64,000 nt of DNA from JANXPZ01 sp033853925. GTDB lineage: Bacteria; Eisenbacteria; RBG-16-71-46. Under the pieces are notes generated by a model. It saw only the letters and a program-made list of their open reading frames with translations. It did no database searches and had not been told where the DNA came from. Shown piece by piece: positions 23,017 through 32,182 of the stretch (the stretch's first letter is position 1; the number at the start of each line of letters is the position of its first letter). Both the position numbers and the translations under genes were made by a program. The stretch is from the NCBI GenBank assembly GCA_033853925.1, contig JAWOLC010000022.1, forward strand, positions 1-64,000. The letters are read 5' to 3'.

Positions 23017-24921
23017 ATGGGCAAGGTCATCGGTATCGATCTGGGAACCACCAACTCCTGCGTGGCCGTGATGGAAGGCGGCGAGCCGAAGGTCATCGCC
23101 AACGCCGAGGGCTTCCGCACCACCCCGTCGGTCGTGGGGTTCTCGAAGGGCGGAGAGCGCCTCGTGGGGTTGGTGGCGCGCCGGCAGGCCGTGACCAATC
23201 CCAAGAACACGGTCTACTCGATCAAGCGCTTCATGGGCCGCAAGTACGACGAGGTGGAGAGCGAGCGGAAGCTCGTGCCCTACGAGGTCGTACGCGGCCC
23301 CGGCGGCGACGCGCGCGTGCGCGTGGGCGAGCAGGAATTCTCGCCGCCGGAGATCTCGGCCATGATCCTGCAGAAGATGCGGCAGACGGCCGAGGACTAC
23401 CTGGGCGAGAAGGTGACCGAGGCGGTCGTCACGGTGCCCGCGTACTTCAACGACTCCCAGCGCCAGGCCACCAAGGACGCCGGCCGGATCGCCGGGCTGG
23501 ACGTGAAGCGCATCATCAACGAGCCCACCGCGGCCTCGCTGGCTTACGGGCTCGACAAGAAGAAGGACGAGAAGATCGCCGTCTTCGACCTGGGCGGCGG
23601 CACCTTCGACATCTCGATCCTGGAGATCGGCGAAGGCGTCTTCGAGGTGCGCTCCACGAACGGGGACACGCACCTGGGCGGCGACGACTTCGATCAGCGC
23701 GTGATCGACTGGCTGGCCGACGAGTTCAAGAAGCAGGAGGGCATCGACCTGCGCAAGGACCCGATGGCGCTCCAGCGGCTGAAGGAGGCGGCGGAGAAGG
23801 CCAAGTGCGAGCTGTCGGGAACGCTCGAGACCGAGGTGAACCTGCCGTTCATCACGGCCGACCAGAACGGGCCGAAGCACCTGACCATCCGGCTCAGCCG
23901 GGCGAAGCTCGAGCAGCTCGTGGACGATCTGATCGAGCGCTGCCGCGGCCCCGTCCAGCAGGCGCTCAAGGACGCCGGCCTGACCCCCGCGCAGATCGAC
24001 GAGGTGATCCTCGTCGGCGGCGCCACGCGCATGCCCAAGGTGCAGGAGCTGGTGAAGCAGATCTTCGGCAAGGAGCCGCACCGGGGCGTGAACCCCGACG
24101 AGGTCGTGGCCGTGGGGGCCGCGATCCAGGGCGCGGTGCTGGCCGGCGACGTTCGCGACGTCGTGCTGCTGGACGTGACGCCGCTGTCGCTGGGCATCGA
24201 GACGCTGGGCGGCGTGATGACCACGCTGATCGCGCGCAACACCACGATCCCGACCAAGAAGAGCGAGATCTTCTTGACCGCGGCCGACAGCCAGACCACC
24301 GTGGAGGTGCACGTCCTGCAGGGCGAGCGGCCGATGGCCGCCGACAACAAGACCATCGGGCGCTTCCACCTGGACGGGCTGCCGCCGGCGCCGCGCGGCA
24401 TCCCGCAGATCGAGGTCACCTTCGACATCGACGCCAACGGGATCCTGCACGTGTCCGCGAAGGATCGGGCCACGGGCAAGGAGCAGAGCATCCGCATCGA
24501 GGCGTCGAGCGGCCTGAACGAGTCCGAGATCCAGAAGATGGTGAAGGAGGCCGAGGCCCACGCCGGCGAGGACCGGCGGCGCAAGGAGGAGGTCGAGGCG
24601 CGCAACCGGGCCGACTCCCTCGCCTACGAGGTGGAGAAGAACCTCAAGGAGCACGGGGGCAAGCTGGACGCGGAGACGAAGTCGCGGGTGGAGAGCGAGC
24701 TCGGCAAGGTGCGCGAGGCGCTCAAGGGCGGCGACACGGCGGCGATCAGCGCCGCCAGCGAGGCGCTGCAGGAGGCCTGGCACAAGGCCGCGGCGGCCCT
24801 CTACCAGCAGGCGGCACCGCCTCCCGGGGGAAGCGCGCCGGGCGGCGGTCCCGAGTCCGGCGAGAAGAAGAAGCCGGGCGGGGACGGGGCGGTGGACGCC
24901 GACTACGAGGTCGTGAACTGA
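23017..24921 (+). CDS. dnaK: Molecular chaperone DnaK (Hsp70)
   Basis: 634 residues, full length. ATP-driven chaperone. The nucleotide-binding domain has GIDLGTTNSCVAVMEGG at the start, the phosphate-2 motif FDLGGGTFDISIL and the adenosine motif LVGGATRMPKVQ. The substrate-binding domain starts after the linker DVRDVVLLDVTPLSLGIETL, with VEVHVLQGERPMAADN. The C-terminal lid ends in a Gly-rich tail and DGAVDADYEVVN, close to the usual EEVD-like end of bacterial DnaK. AGGAAGG precedes ATG. No grpE or dnaJ is adjacent. Confidence 0.97.
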   Translation: MGKVIGIDLGTTNSCVAVMEGGEPKVIANAEGFRTTPSVVGFSKGGERLVGLVARRQAVTNPKNTVYSIKRFMGRKYDEVESERKLVPYEVVRGPGGDARVRVGEQEFSPPEISAMILQKMRQTAEDYLGEKVTEAVVTVPAYFNDSQRQATKDAGRIAGLDVKRIINEPTAASLAYGLDKKKDEKIAVFDLGGGTFDISILEIGEGVFEVRSTNGDTHLGGDDFDQRVIDWLADEFKKQEGIDLRKDPMALQRLKEAAEKAKCELSGTLETEVNLPFITADQNGPKHLTIRLSRAKLEQLVDDLIERCRGPVQQALKDAGLTPAQIDEVILVGGATRMPKVQELVKQIFGKEPHRGVNPDEVVAVGAAIQGAVLAGDVRDVVLLDVTPLSLGIETLGGVMTTLIARNTTIPTKKSEIFLTAADSQTTVEVHVLQGERPMAADNKTIGRFHLDGLPPAPRGIPQIEVTFDIDANGILHVSAKDRATGKEQSIRIEASSGLNESEIQKMVKEAEAHAGEDRRRKEEVEARNRADSLAYEVEKNLKEHGGKLDAETKSRVESELGKVREALKGGDTAAISAASEALQEAWHKAAAALYQQAAPPPGGSAPGGGPESGEKKKPGGDGAVDADYEVVN

Positions 24922-24932
24922 GGTGGAAGCGG

Positions 24933-24967
24933 CGAGGCGGCGGCGGGTGGAACCCGACGCCGCCTCG
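24933..24967. terminator. bidirectional hairpin between dnaK and nucleotide-sugar dehydrogenase
   Basis: CGAGGCGGCG-g-CGGGT, loop GGA, ACCCG-a-CGCCGCCTCG: a 15-bp stem with one internal G-A mismatch, lying between two convergent 3' ends. Confidence 0.65.
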
Positions 24968-24984
24968 TCGCGCGCGGGCGGTCG

Positions 24985-26316
24985 CTACAGGCGCACGATC
25001 TTGGGCGAGCGCCGGCCCTTGAGGGCGTTGCGCGTGTCCACCACGGCGTGGGAGTGGCGGACGATGAGCGAATAGGGAAACGCCCGGTGGGCCGTGGCGA
25101 TCACGGCGCAGTCGAAGCGCCGCAGGTTGCGCGGCGTCAGCGGCGTGCTCCGTATCTGGCGGCCGAAGTAGTCCAGCCTGGGCACGTAGGGGTCGCTGTA
25201 CTCGACCTTGGCGCCGCGGTCCTCGAGCGTCTTCATGATGTCGAACGAGGGGCTCTCGCGGACGTCGTCGATGTCGGCCTTGTAGGCCATGCCCAGCACC
25301 AGCACCTTCGCGCCGCGCACCGCCTTTCCGTGCGCGTTGAGGGCCTGCACCGCGAGGTCGGCGGCGTGCTCCGGCATCTGTCCGTTCACGTAGCCGGCCA
25401 GCTCGATGAAGCGCGCCTCGAAGCCGCTGGCCCGGGCCTTCCACGAGAGGTAGAAGGGGTCGATCGGGATGCAGTGCCCGCCGAGCCCGGGGCCGGGATA
25501 GAAGGGCATGAAGCCGAAGGGCTTGGTCGCCGCGGCCTCGATGACCTCCCACACGTCGATCTTCAGGCGCCGGCAGAGCAGTGCCAGCTCGTTCACCAGG
25601 CCGATGTTGACGCTGCGGAACGTGTTCTCCAGCAGCTTCACCATCTCGGCCACCTGCGGCGAGGAGACGGCGACCACCCGCTCGAGGCGCTGCCGGTACA
25701 GCTCGACGGCCACCTTGGTGCAGGTGGGCGTGACCCCGCCCACGACCTTGGGCGTGTTCCGCGTCTGCCAGGTCGGATTGCCGGGGTCCACGCGCTCGGG
25801 GGAGAAGGCCAGGAAGAAGTCCTTGCCCACCCGGAGCCCGGTGGATTCCAGCTCGGGCAGGATCAGCTCGTCCGTCGTGCCCGGATAGGTCGTGCTCTCG
25901 AGGATGACGAGCATGCCCGGGTGCACGTACTTCTTCACCTGGGCCACGGCGGCCACGATGTACGACACGTCGGGGTCGCGCTGCTTGGACAGGGGCGTGG
26001 GCACGCAGATGCTCACGGCGTCGGCCTGGCGCAGGACGCCGAAGTCGGTGGTCGCCGCCAGGTGACCGCTGCGGGTCAGGGCCCGCACGTCGGCGGTGGA
26101 GACGTCCTGGATGTAGGAGCGGCCGACCTGGAGCTGGCGGACCCGCCGGGCGTTCAGGTCGATGCCCGTGACGCGAAAGCCCGCCAGGCCGAACTCCACG
26201 GCCAGGGGCAAGCCCACGTATCCCAGGCCGATGACCGCCAAGCGGGCCCTGCGGGCCTCGATGCGGCGAGAGAGGATCTCGGCGGCCTGTGGCCGACCTC
26301 CGCGGAGCCTGCGCAT
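24985..26316 (-). CDS. Nucleotide-sugar 6-dehydrogenase (UDP-GlcNAc / UDP-ManNAc type)
   Basis: 443 residues from ATG 26316. A TTG start 39 bases earlier is possible, but it would overlap the -35 element proposed here. NAD-dependent four-electron oxidation of a UDP-sugar to its uronate for surface polysaccharide. The N-domain has the Rossmann motif LAVIGLGYVGLPLAVEFG and CVPTPL; STTYPGTTDEL and LVNELALLC are central. The catalytic cysteine sits in GPGLGGHCIPIDPFYLSW, and VLVLGMAYKADIDDVRESPS starts the C-domain. The last motifs match the WbpA/WecC branch better than UDP-glucose dehydrogenase. Transcribed alone, convergent with dnaK. Confidence 0.9.
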   Translation of the reverse strand: MRRLRGGRPQAAEILSRRIEARRARLAVIGLGYVGLPLAVEFGLAGFRVTGIDLNARRVRQLQVGRSYIQDVSTADVRALTRSGHLAATTDFGVLRQADAVSICVPTPLSKQRDPDVSYIVAAVAQVKKYVHPGMLVILESTTYPGTTDELILPELESTGLRVGKDFFLAFSPERVDPGNPTWQTRNTPKVVGGVTPTCTKVAVELYRQRLERVVAVSSPQVAEMVKLLENTFRSVNIGLVNELALLCRRLKIDVWEVIEAAATKPFGFMPFYPGPGLGGHCIPIDPFYLSWKARASGFEARFIELAGYVNGQMPEHAADLAVQALNAHGKAVRGAKVLVLGMAYKADIDDVRESPSFDIMKTLEDRGAKVEYSDPYVPRLDYFGRQIRSTPLTPRNLRRFDCAVIATAHRAFPYSLIVRHSHAVVDTRNALKGRRSPKIVRL

Positions 26317-26325
26317 AGACAGCGG

Positions 26326-26355
26326 ACCGTAGCAAAACTCGCGCGCGAGGGTCAA
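26326..26355 (-). promoter_or_regulatory. candidate promoter of the nucleotide-sugar dehydrogenase gene
   Basis: On the minus strand, TTGACC (26355-26350), 18-base spacer, TACGGT (26331-26326). Only 9 bases separate the -10 from ATG 26316, so the mRNA would be leaderless or nearly so. Confidence 0.45.
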
Positions 26356-26516
26356 ACGCAGCGGAGCGCGCGAACGGGCGGCGCCGCGCGGCTCCGGGCC
26401 CGCATTTGCCGTCGCCGCCCGGAAACGCGAGAATGCCCTGAGACTCCGCGCCGCGTCTCTCGTCGCTTCGCTCGCCGGGTCGCAAGCGCGGAGCCGGGAC
26501 GCTGGGGGCTCGATCC

Positions 26517-27317
26517 ATGACCGAGATCCGCGCGCAACTCATCGCTCGCTACCGCGCCGATGGCCTCGTCTGCTGGGGGCGGCGCGAGGGGGAGGAGTTC
26601 GTCCGCCTGGACGGTCCGCCCTGGCTCGGCGGCCGCGAGTGCGGGCCGCGCGACGCCGCGGCGCGCGTGGTCCTGCTGCCGCCCGTCGTGCCGACGAAGA
26701 TCGTCTGCGTCGGGCTCAACTACCGGGAGCACATCGCCGAGAGCACGACGGTGGTTCCCGGCGGGCTCGCCGAGCCCGCCGAGCCGCTGCTCTTCCTCAA
26801 GCCGCCCAGCGCGGTGGTGGCGACGGGCGAGGCGATCCGCTATCCGCGCGGCGTCGAGAGGCTCGATCCGGAGGCCGAGCTGGGCGTGGTGATGGGCAAG
26901 CGCGCGCGGGCGGTGCCGGCGGAGGCGGCGCTCGACTTCGTGGCCGGCTACACCTGCTTCGACGACGTGAGCGCCCGCAACTACCAGCGCAAGGACGGCC
27001 AGTGGGCCCGGGCGAAGGGCTTCGACACGTTCGCCCCGCTGGGGCCGTGGGTGGCCTCGGGGCTCGCGCCCGACGCGCTGCACGTCCGCTGCCGGGTGAA
27101 CGGGCAGGAGCGCCAGCACGGGTGCACCGCGGACCTCATCCATCCGGTGCCCGCGCTGGTGAGCTTCATCTCGCGCATCATGACGCTCGAGCCCGGGGAC
27201 GTGATCGCCACGGGCACGCCCGCCGGAGTCGCGCCCGTCCACCCCGGGGACCTGATCGAGGTCGAGGTGGAGGGGATCGGGGTGCTGGCGAATCGCGTGG
27301 AGGTGGCGGAGCCGTGA
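26517..27317 (+). CDS. Fumarylacetoacetate hydrolase-family protein
   Basis: 266 residues from ATG 26517. The FAH domain spans most of the chain: KIVCVGLNYREHIAES, LFLKPPSAVVATGEAIRYP, DPEAELGVVMGKRARAV (metal-binding Glu residues), GYTCFDDVSARNYQRKDGQW, KGFDTFAPLGPWVAS and GDVIATGTPAGVAPVHPGD. The first 65 residues are a variable N-domain. Members are acylpyruvases, oxaloacetate decarboxylases or isomerases of aromatic-ring cleavage products; this gene has no catabolic neighbours, so the substrate is open. A general acylpyruvase/oxaloacetate tautomerase role is likely. Confidence 0.88.
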   Translation: MTEIRAQLIARYRADGLVCWGRREGEEFVRLDGPPWLGGRECGPRDAAARVVLLPPVVPTKIVCVGLNYREHIAESTTVVPGGLAEPAEPLLFLKPPSAVVATGEAIRYPRGVERLDPEAELGVVMGKRARAVPAEAALDFVAGYTCFDDVSARNYQRKDGQWARAKGFDTFAPLGPWVASGLAPDALHVRCRVNGQERQHGCTADLIHPVPALVSFISRIMTLEPGDVIATGTPAGVAPVHPGDLIEVEVEGIGVLANRVEVAEP

Positions 27318-27588
27318 GCCGCGCGCGCCGGCCGCCCGCGAGGCGCCTGGTCCCGACTCGTGCCCCGGAGCCGTGCAAACCCGGGCTCTTGACACGAAGC
27401 GGACACACGAAGACCCGCGCGGCGGCGATGCTGCCAGCCTCGGGCGTGGCCTCGCTTCCACAGTCCAGGGACCGGGCCGCTTCCTTGCTGCGCGACGGGC
27501 GCACAGTGTGTACCCTGCTCGGAGGCGAGGTCGAGCGCCGAAGATCGGCGCCCCGACGGAGAGACGCCGCCACGAAACGACGGGAGAG

Positions 27589-28257
27589 ATGACCGACTCT
27601 TTCCGGACGCCACCCGACCCGGCCGTCCATGCCGGGAGCTGCTCCCTGGCGGAGCTGCGGACGAAGAACGACGAGCAGCTCGTGCGCGTGGCGCAGGCGG
27701 GGGACAACCGCGCCTTCGACGAGCTGGTGCGCCGCTACCAGGACAAGGTGTACCGGCTCTCCTACAAGATCCTCCGCCACGAGGACGACGCGGCCGAGGC
27801 GCTCCAGGACGCCTTCCTCTCCGCCTACCGGGGGCTCAGGAACTTCAAGGTCGAATCCACCTTCTCGACCTGGCTCTACCGCATCGCCACCAACGCCAGC
27901 CTGATGAAGTACCGCAAGCGGCGCGACGACCACGTCTCGCTCGAGCAGTCGCAGAGCCAGAACGAGGAGGCCGAGCCGCTGCAGCTTCCCGACTGGTCCG
28001 CCCAGCCGCCCGAGCAGCTCCTCACCGCGGAGACCCGCGAGGTGATGGAGGAGGGGATCCAGCGCCTGCCCGAGGAGCTGCGCACGGTGTTCGTGCTGCG
28101 GGACATCGAGGGGCTCTCGAACGCCCAGGTGGCCGAGATCCTCGACCTCTCGGTGGCGGCCGTGAAATCGCGGCTGCACCGGGCGCGCATCTCGCTCCGC
28201 GAGCGGCTCAACCGCTACTTCGCGGACAAGATGACGAGGAAGGATCGCAGCCGCTGA
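27589..28257 (+). CDS. ECF RNA polymerase sigma factor (RpoE-like)
   Basis: 222 residues from ATG 27589. Region 2 is FDELVRRYQDKVYRLSYKIL with FSTWLYRIATNASLMKYRKRR; region 4 is LPEELRTVFVLRDIEGLSNA, QVAEILDLSVAAVKSRLHRA. It lacks regions 1 and 3 and therefore belongs to the ECF group. The first 25 residues are an unstructured extension. No zinc-finger anti-sigma follows; uppP comes next on the other strand, so the regulator is unlinked or absent. The 270-base upstream gap contains TTGACA at 27389 without a good -10, and a weak TTGCTG/TGTACC pair at 27485-27514. Its target genes cannot be deduced. Confidence 0.92.
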   Translation: MTDSFRTPPDPAVHAGSCSLAELRTKNDEQLVRVAQAGDNRAFDELVRRYQDKVYRLSYKILRHEDDAAEALQDAFLSAYRGLRNFKVESTFSTWLYRIATNASLMKYRKRRDDHVSLEQSQSQNEEAEPLQLPDWSAQPPEQLLTAETREVMEEGIQRLPEELRTVFVLRDIEGLSNAQVAEILDLSVAAVKSRLHRARISLRERLNRYFADKMTRKDRSR

Positions 28258-28308
28258 AGCCGGGGCGCGAAGGAAGGACCGGATGCGAAGGGAAGGGATT
28301 CCCGGGCG

Positions 28309-29142
28309 TCAGTGCAGAGCCAGCCAGACCAGGATGACCCCGGCCACCGCCACGCGGTACGCGAAGAAGACCCCGAACCCCGCGCGGGCGAGCCACCACA
28401 GGCAGGCGCGGATGCTGGCCAGCCCCACCACCGCCGCGGAGATCATGCCGGCCGCGAGCGTCGCGGCCGGCAGGTCGTGCGGCAGGTGGCGAAGCTCCAC
28501 GAGCCCGGCGCCGAAGGTGATGGGGGTCGCGAGCAGGAACGAGAGGCGCGCGGCCGTGACCCGGTCCAGTCCCGCGGTGCGCCCGGCCGTGATCGTGATG
28601 CCCGAGCGCGAGACCCCGGGCACGAGCGCCAGCGCCTGGGCGAAGCCGACGATGAGGGTGGGGCCCCAGCCCGGGAAGCGCTCCTTCTGCGGCTTCGTGG
28701 GCGCGTGGTCGGAGAGCCAGAGCAGCAGGCCGAAGACGACCAGCATCGCCGCCTGCAAGGGCAGGGCGCGCAGCTTCTCCTCCGCGGCCTTCTCGAGGAG
28801 CACGCCCAGCACCGCGCCGGGCACCGTGGCCACCGCCAGGCGGAGCACCGTTCCCCAGGCGTTCTCACGATCCGGCCCCCTGCCGAACAGCCCACGCGCG
28901 AGGTCGAGCCACACGCGCCAGAAGGCGGCCAACAGCGCGAGCAGCGTGCCCCAGTGCAGCGCCACGTCGAAGGCCACGCCCTCGTACCGCCAGCCCAGCA
29001 GCTCCGGCACGATGTACAGGTGGGCGCTGCTCGAGATGGGCAGGGGCTCGCTCACGCCCTGCACGGCGCCCAGCACCACCGCCTGCCAGGGGGTGAGGTT
29101 GGCGGCCGCGGGCGCGACCGGAGCGACGACGCCGAGGAGCAT
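28309..29142 (-). CDS. uppP: Undecaprenyl-diphosphatase UppP/BacA
   Basis: 277 residues from ATG 29142. An in-frame ATG at 29160 coincides with the proposed -10 element, so the shorter form is preferred. Integral membrane enzyme that removes phosphate from undecaprenyl pyrophosphate, recycling the lipid carrier for peptidoglycan. The two catalytic motifs are present: LGAVQGVSEPLPISSSAHL near the N-terminus and PGVSRSGITITAG centrally. Several hydrophobic helices surround them. The first motif has SEPLPISSSAH where TEFLPISSSGH is usual, a mild variation. Divergent from murJ, another lipid-II cycle gene, with the two starts 31 bases apart. Confidence 0.93.
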   Translation of the reverse strand: MLLGVVAPVAPAAANLTPWQAVVLGAVQGVSEPLPISSSAHLYIVPELLGWRYEGVAFDVALHWGTLLALLAAFWRVWLDLARGLFGRGPDRENAWGTVLRLAVATVPGAVLGVLLEKAAEEKLRALPLQAAMLVVFGLLLWLSDHAPTKPQKERFPGWGPTLIVGFAQALALVPGVSRSGITITAGRTAGLDRVTAARLSFLLATPITFGAGLVELRHLPHDLPAATLAAGMISAAVVGLASIRACLWWLARAGFGVFFAYRVAVAGVILVWLALH

Positions 29143-29150
29143 GGCCGGGC

Positions 29151-29179
29151 ACGCTAGCATGGGGGTGGGAGGGTGACAA
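29151..29179 (-). promoter_or_regulatory. uppP promoter, overlapping a possible murJ -10
   Basis: Minus strand: TTGTCA (29179-29174), 17-base spacer, TAGCGT (29156-29151), 8 bases before ATG 29142. On the plus strand the same GCTAGC palindrome reads TAGCAT at 29155-29160, 12 bases before the murJ GTG. One symmetric -10 could serve both directions. Confidence 0.5.
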
Positions 29180-30819
29180 CCCCGCGCGCGCGCGGCTCCA
29201 GCACGGAGCGGAGCGTGGCTCGCGGGGCCGGCGCCTCCGGGGCCGCCATCCTCGTCTCGCGGGTCACGGGCCTGCTGCGCGACCAGGTGATGGCGGTCTT
29301 CTTCGGCGCGGGGTTCGCGATGGACGCCTTCAACGTGGCCTTCCGCATCCCGAACCTGCTCCGGGACCTGCTCGCCGAAGGCGCGATGACCCGGTCCCTC
29401 GTGCGCACCTTCACCGAGTACGACCGGACGCGCGGCGAGGAGGCGGCCTGGGAGCTGGGCCGGCAGCTCATGCTGATCCTGCTCCTCGCCCTCGCCGGGG
29501 TGTGCGTCCTGGGCTGGGTGTTCACCTCGCCGATCGTGCACTTCCTCGCCGGTGGCTTCGAGAAGGTCCAGCAGACGCTCGACGGCTACGGCAAGCTCCA
29601 GCTCACCGGCCTGCTCACGCGCGTCATGCTGCCGTTCCTGCCCGCGGTCGTGCTCGCCGCGGTCGCCATGGGCATGCTCAACGCCCGGGAGCGCTACGGC
29701 GTCTCGCAGCTCGCCTCGGCCGTGCTCAACGTGACGATGGTGGTGGTGGGGCTCGCGCTCATCCCGGTGGTGCGCGCCCTGGGGCAGCCCGCCATGCTGG
29801 CGATGGCGATCGGCGTGCTGGTCGGCGGGATCCTGCAGTTCGCCTACCAGCTTCCGCCGCTCTACCGGCTCGGCTTCCGCCTGCGTCCGGAGTGGCCGCG
29901 CTGGCACGCGGGCGTGCGGCGCGTGGCCCTGCTCATGATCCCGGCGACGGTGAGCAGCGCGGGCTGGCAGGTCAACACCGCGGTCAACACGATCATCGCC
30001 AGCCACCTGCAGCAGGGGAGCGTCTCCTGGCTCTACTACGCGCTGCGGCTGCAGCAGCTCCCCGTCGGCGTGCTGGGCGTGTCCTTCGGCATGGTGAGCA
30101 TGACGAAGCAGGCCTACGCGATGGTGGAAGCCGATCTCTCGCGCTTCAAGGAGACGCTGGAGACCACCCTGCGGCTGGTCATCGTGGCCACGCTGCCGGC
30201 GGTCGCCTGGCTGATCGTGCTCTCGCAGCCCATCGTGGCCCTGCTCTTCGAGCACGGCCGCTTCCACGCCTTCGACACCGTGCAGACGGCCGGGGCGCTG
30301 GTCATGTACAGCCTCGGCGTGCCGGGCGCGGCGGGGGTGAACGTGATGGTCGGTGCCTTCTACGCCCTGGACGCTCCCTGGCTCGCGGTCCGGGCGAGCG
30401 TCGTGGCGGTGGCCGTCAACCTGGCGCTGAACCTGCTCTTCATCGGTCCGCTCGCCTTCCTCGGCCTGGGGCACCGCGGCCTGGCCCTCGCCAGCTCGGT
30501 GGCCGCGACCCTCAACCTCCTCCAGCTCCTCTTCTACATTCGCCGGCGCGTGGGGCGCTTCGGCGGGAGGCGCGTCCTGGACAGCGCCCTGCGCGCCGGG
30601 GCGGCCGCCACGCTCGCGGGGCTCGCGAGCTGGGCGGCCCTGCGCGCCCTGGGCACGTCCTGGCATCGCGGCGTGCTCGTGGAGGGCGCGGTGGTGGCGT
30701 CCTCCTTCCTCCTCATGGCGGGGCTCTCGTGGGCCCTGATGCGCCTGCTGCGCGTCCGCGAGCTGGCGACCATCGAGTCCCTGGCGCTGGGGCTGCTGCG
30801 GCGGTTGCGAGGGCGGTAG
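29173..30819 (+). CDS. murJ: Lipid II flippase MurJ
   Basis: 548 residues, GTG start inside the uppP -35 region. Fourteen-helix MOP-family flippase moving lipid II across the inner membrane. The N-terminus has the family signature ILVSRVTGLLRDQVMAVFFG, then DAFNVAFRIPNLLRDLLAEG and MTRSLVRTFTEY; AMGMLNARERYG, INTIIAS-like NTIIASHLQQGSVSWLYYA and LFEHGRFHAFDT also match MviN/MurJ. Basic residues lining the central cavity (R and K in helix 1-2 region) are visible. Arranged head-to-head with uppP, so two steps of the lipid-carrier cycle could be co-regulated. Confidence 0.94.
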   Translation: MTTPRARGSSTERSVARGAGASGAAILVSRVTGLLRDQVMAVFFGAGFAMDAFNVAFRIPNLLRDLLAEGAMTRSLVRTFTEYDRTRGEEAAWELGRQLMLILLLALAGVCVLGWVFTSPIVHFLAGGFEKVQQTLDGYGKLQLTGLLTRVMLPFLPAVVLAAVAMGMLNARERYGVSQLASAVLNVTMVVVGLALIPVVRALGQPAMLAMAIGVLVGGILQFAYQLPPLYRLGFRLRPEWPRWHAGVRRVALLMIPATVSSAGWQVNTAVNTIIASHLQQGSVSWLYYALRLQQLPVGVLGVSFGMVSMTKQAYAMVEADLSRFKETLETTLRLVIVATLPAVAWLIVLSQPIVALLFEHGRFHAFDTVQTAGALVMYSLGVPGAAGVNVMVGAFYALDAPWLAVRASVVAVAVNLALNLLFIGPLAFLGLGHRGLALASSVAATLNLLQLLFYIRRRVGRFGGRRVLDSALRAGAAATLAGLASWAALRALGTSWHRGVLVEGAVVASSFLLMAGLSWALMRLLRVRELATIESLALGLLRRLRGR

Positions 30820-30837
30820 GCGGGCGCCGGGAGTCTC

Positions 30838-32007
30838 TCAGCCGCGCGCCCGGCGGGCGTGGCCGCCGCGGCGCCAGAGCCCGGGGATGGCGGCGAAGGC
30901 GCTCAGCCGGCCGGGGCGCCACAGGCTGGAGGCCAGCTCCAGGGCCAGCCACCCGGCGTAGACGAAGCACACCTCCTCGCGCCAGCTCGGCCGAAGGAAC
31001 TGCGCGAACCAGAGCAGGAAGAGGCCGGCGGCCTCGTACGCCTGGAGGTGGAAGTTGGCCAGGATCACCACCCCCAGGGCGCTCTGCAGCAGCGTCAGGA
31101 TCAGCTCCACGCGATGCTCCTGGAGCGGCACGGTCATGGGCCGGCCGAACGAGAGCGAGTAGACGATCGGGATCATCGCCGCGAGCACGGTCCACTGGTT
31201 GATGTTCGAGGAGACCATGTTCATCAAGGCCATGCCGGCCTTGCCGCGGCTCCGCGCCCAGTAGAAGGCGCTGGTCTTCTCGGGGAACTCCGAGATGAAC
31301 GGCGCCACCCACTGCACGAACACGAACTGCGACACGCCCAGGGAGATGGCGATGCCCCGCATGCTCTCGAGGAAGGGATCGGCCGTGACGTAGAGCAGGG
31401 CGCCGGCGCCCACGAACAGACCGAGGATCGACAGGCTGCGCGCCCAGGGGGGCAGGCCGATGATCCGCCGCGGCACGAAGGCCACGTCCTCCACTTCCTC
31501 GTGCTCCTTGGGGGGGATGCGGTTCAGCAGCGCCAGGTAGCCGAGGTACAGCGCCAGCAGGACGCCCGCATCCCACAGGTCGAGCGTGCCCTTGGCGATG
31601 ACCCAGACGAAGTAGAGCAGGGGAGGGACGAGGCCCGCGACCTCGGCCGCGTGCTCCCGCTCGAGGCGGACCGCGGGCCAGCGCGTGCCCGTGTCCCGCC
31701 GCCCGTGGCTCAGGGCGTACACCACCCAGATCATGGGCCAACCCAGCCCGGTGAGCAGCCGCAGCGCTCCCGTGAAGTTGGCGGTCATCAGGGGCACGTT
31801 GCGGTTCCAGGCGATCACCGCCTCGACCGCGAACTCGGGCAGGACCTGGATCCAGGCGAGCAGGGCCAGGGCCAGCCCCTGCGACACGTAGAACTGCGCG
31901 GCCTCGGCGCCCCAGGCCACGACGAAGGCGCTCAGCAGCATGGAGGGGAACGTCCACAGCGCGTGGAGCGCGGCGCGATGGACGTCGTCGGGGGGAGTGC
32001 CGATCAT
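30838..32007 (-). CDS. Sodium/calcium exchanger-like membrane protein (CaCA superfamily)
   Basis: 389 residues, ATG 32007 with GGGAGG ribosome site. About ten hydrophobic segments. Two inverted alpha-repeat-like motifs stand out: LPEFAVEAVIAWNRNVPLMT near residue 60 and ISEFPEKTSAFYWARSRGKA near residue 240. Each has the acidic residue in the P-E-F context that binds the cation in Na+/Ca2+ exchangers; MVSSNINQWTVL follows the second. The middle loop is charged (PPKEHEEVEDVAFVPRR). Likely exchanges Ca2+ or another cation against Na+ or H+. Specificity is not evident. Convergent with murJ and transcribed alone. Confidence 0.78.
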   Translation of the reverse strand: MIGTPPDDVHRAALHALWTFPSMLLSAFVVAWGAEAAQFYVSQGLALALLAWIQVLPEFAVEAVIAWNRNVPLMTANFTGALRLLTGLGWPMIWVVYALSHGRRDTGTRWPAVRLEREHAAEVAGLVPPLLYFVWVIAKGTLDLWDAGVLLALYLGYLALLNRIPPKEHEEVEDVAFVPRRIIGLPPWARSLSILGLFVGAGALLYVTADPFLESMRGIAISLGVSQFVFVQWVAPFISEFPEKTSAFYWARSRGKAGMALMNMVSSNINQWTVLAAMIPIVYSLSFGRPMTVPLQEHRVELILTLLQSALGVVILANFHLQAYEAAGLFLLWFAQFLRPSWREEVCFVYAGWLALELASSLWRPGRLSAFAAIPGLWRRGGHARRARG

Positions 32008-32182
32008 CGAAGCCTCCCGGCAGCCTGGGAACGGTGGTGCGCCCGCAGCGCCGGAAGCCGCCCACCGGGACTCGCGTGCCGCGGATCACGCGACGCGGCC
32101 GACACCACCCCCGACGATCCGGGCGAAGCGAAGCGCGGCGATACTGTGCTGGGGCGGCGGCGGCGTCAAGCCGGACGTGCAG

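Noticed and set aside
27389..27417. TTGACA ahead of the sigma factor gene as a promoter
   Set aside because: The perfect -35 has GACCCG at the 17-base position, so no acceptable -10.
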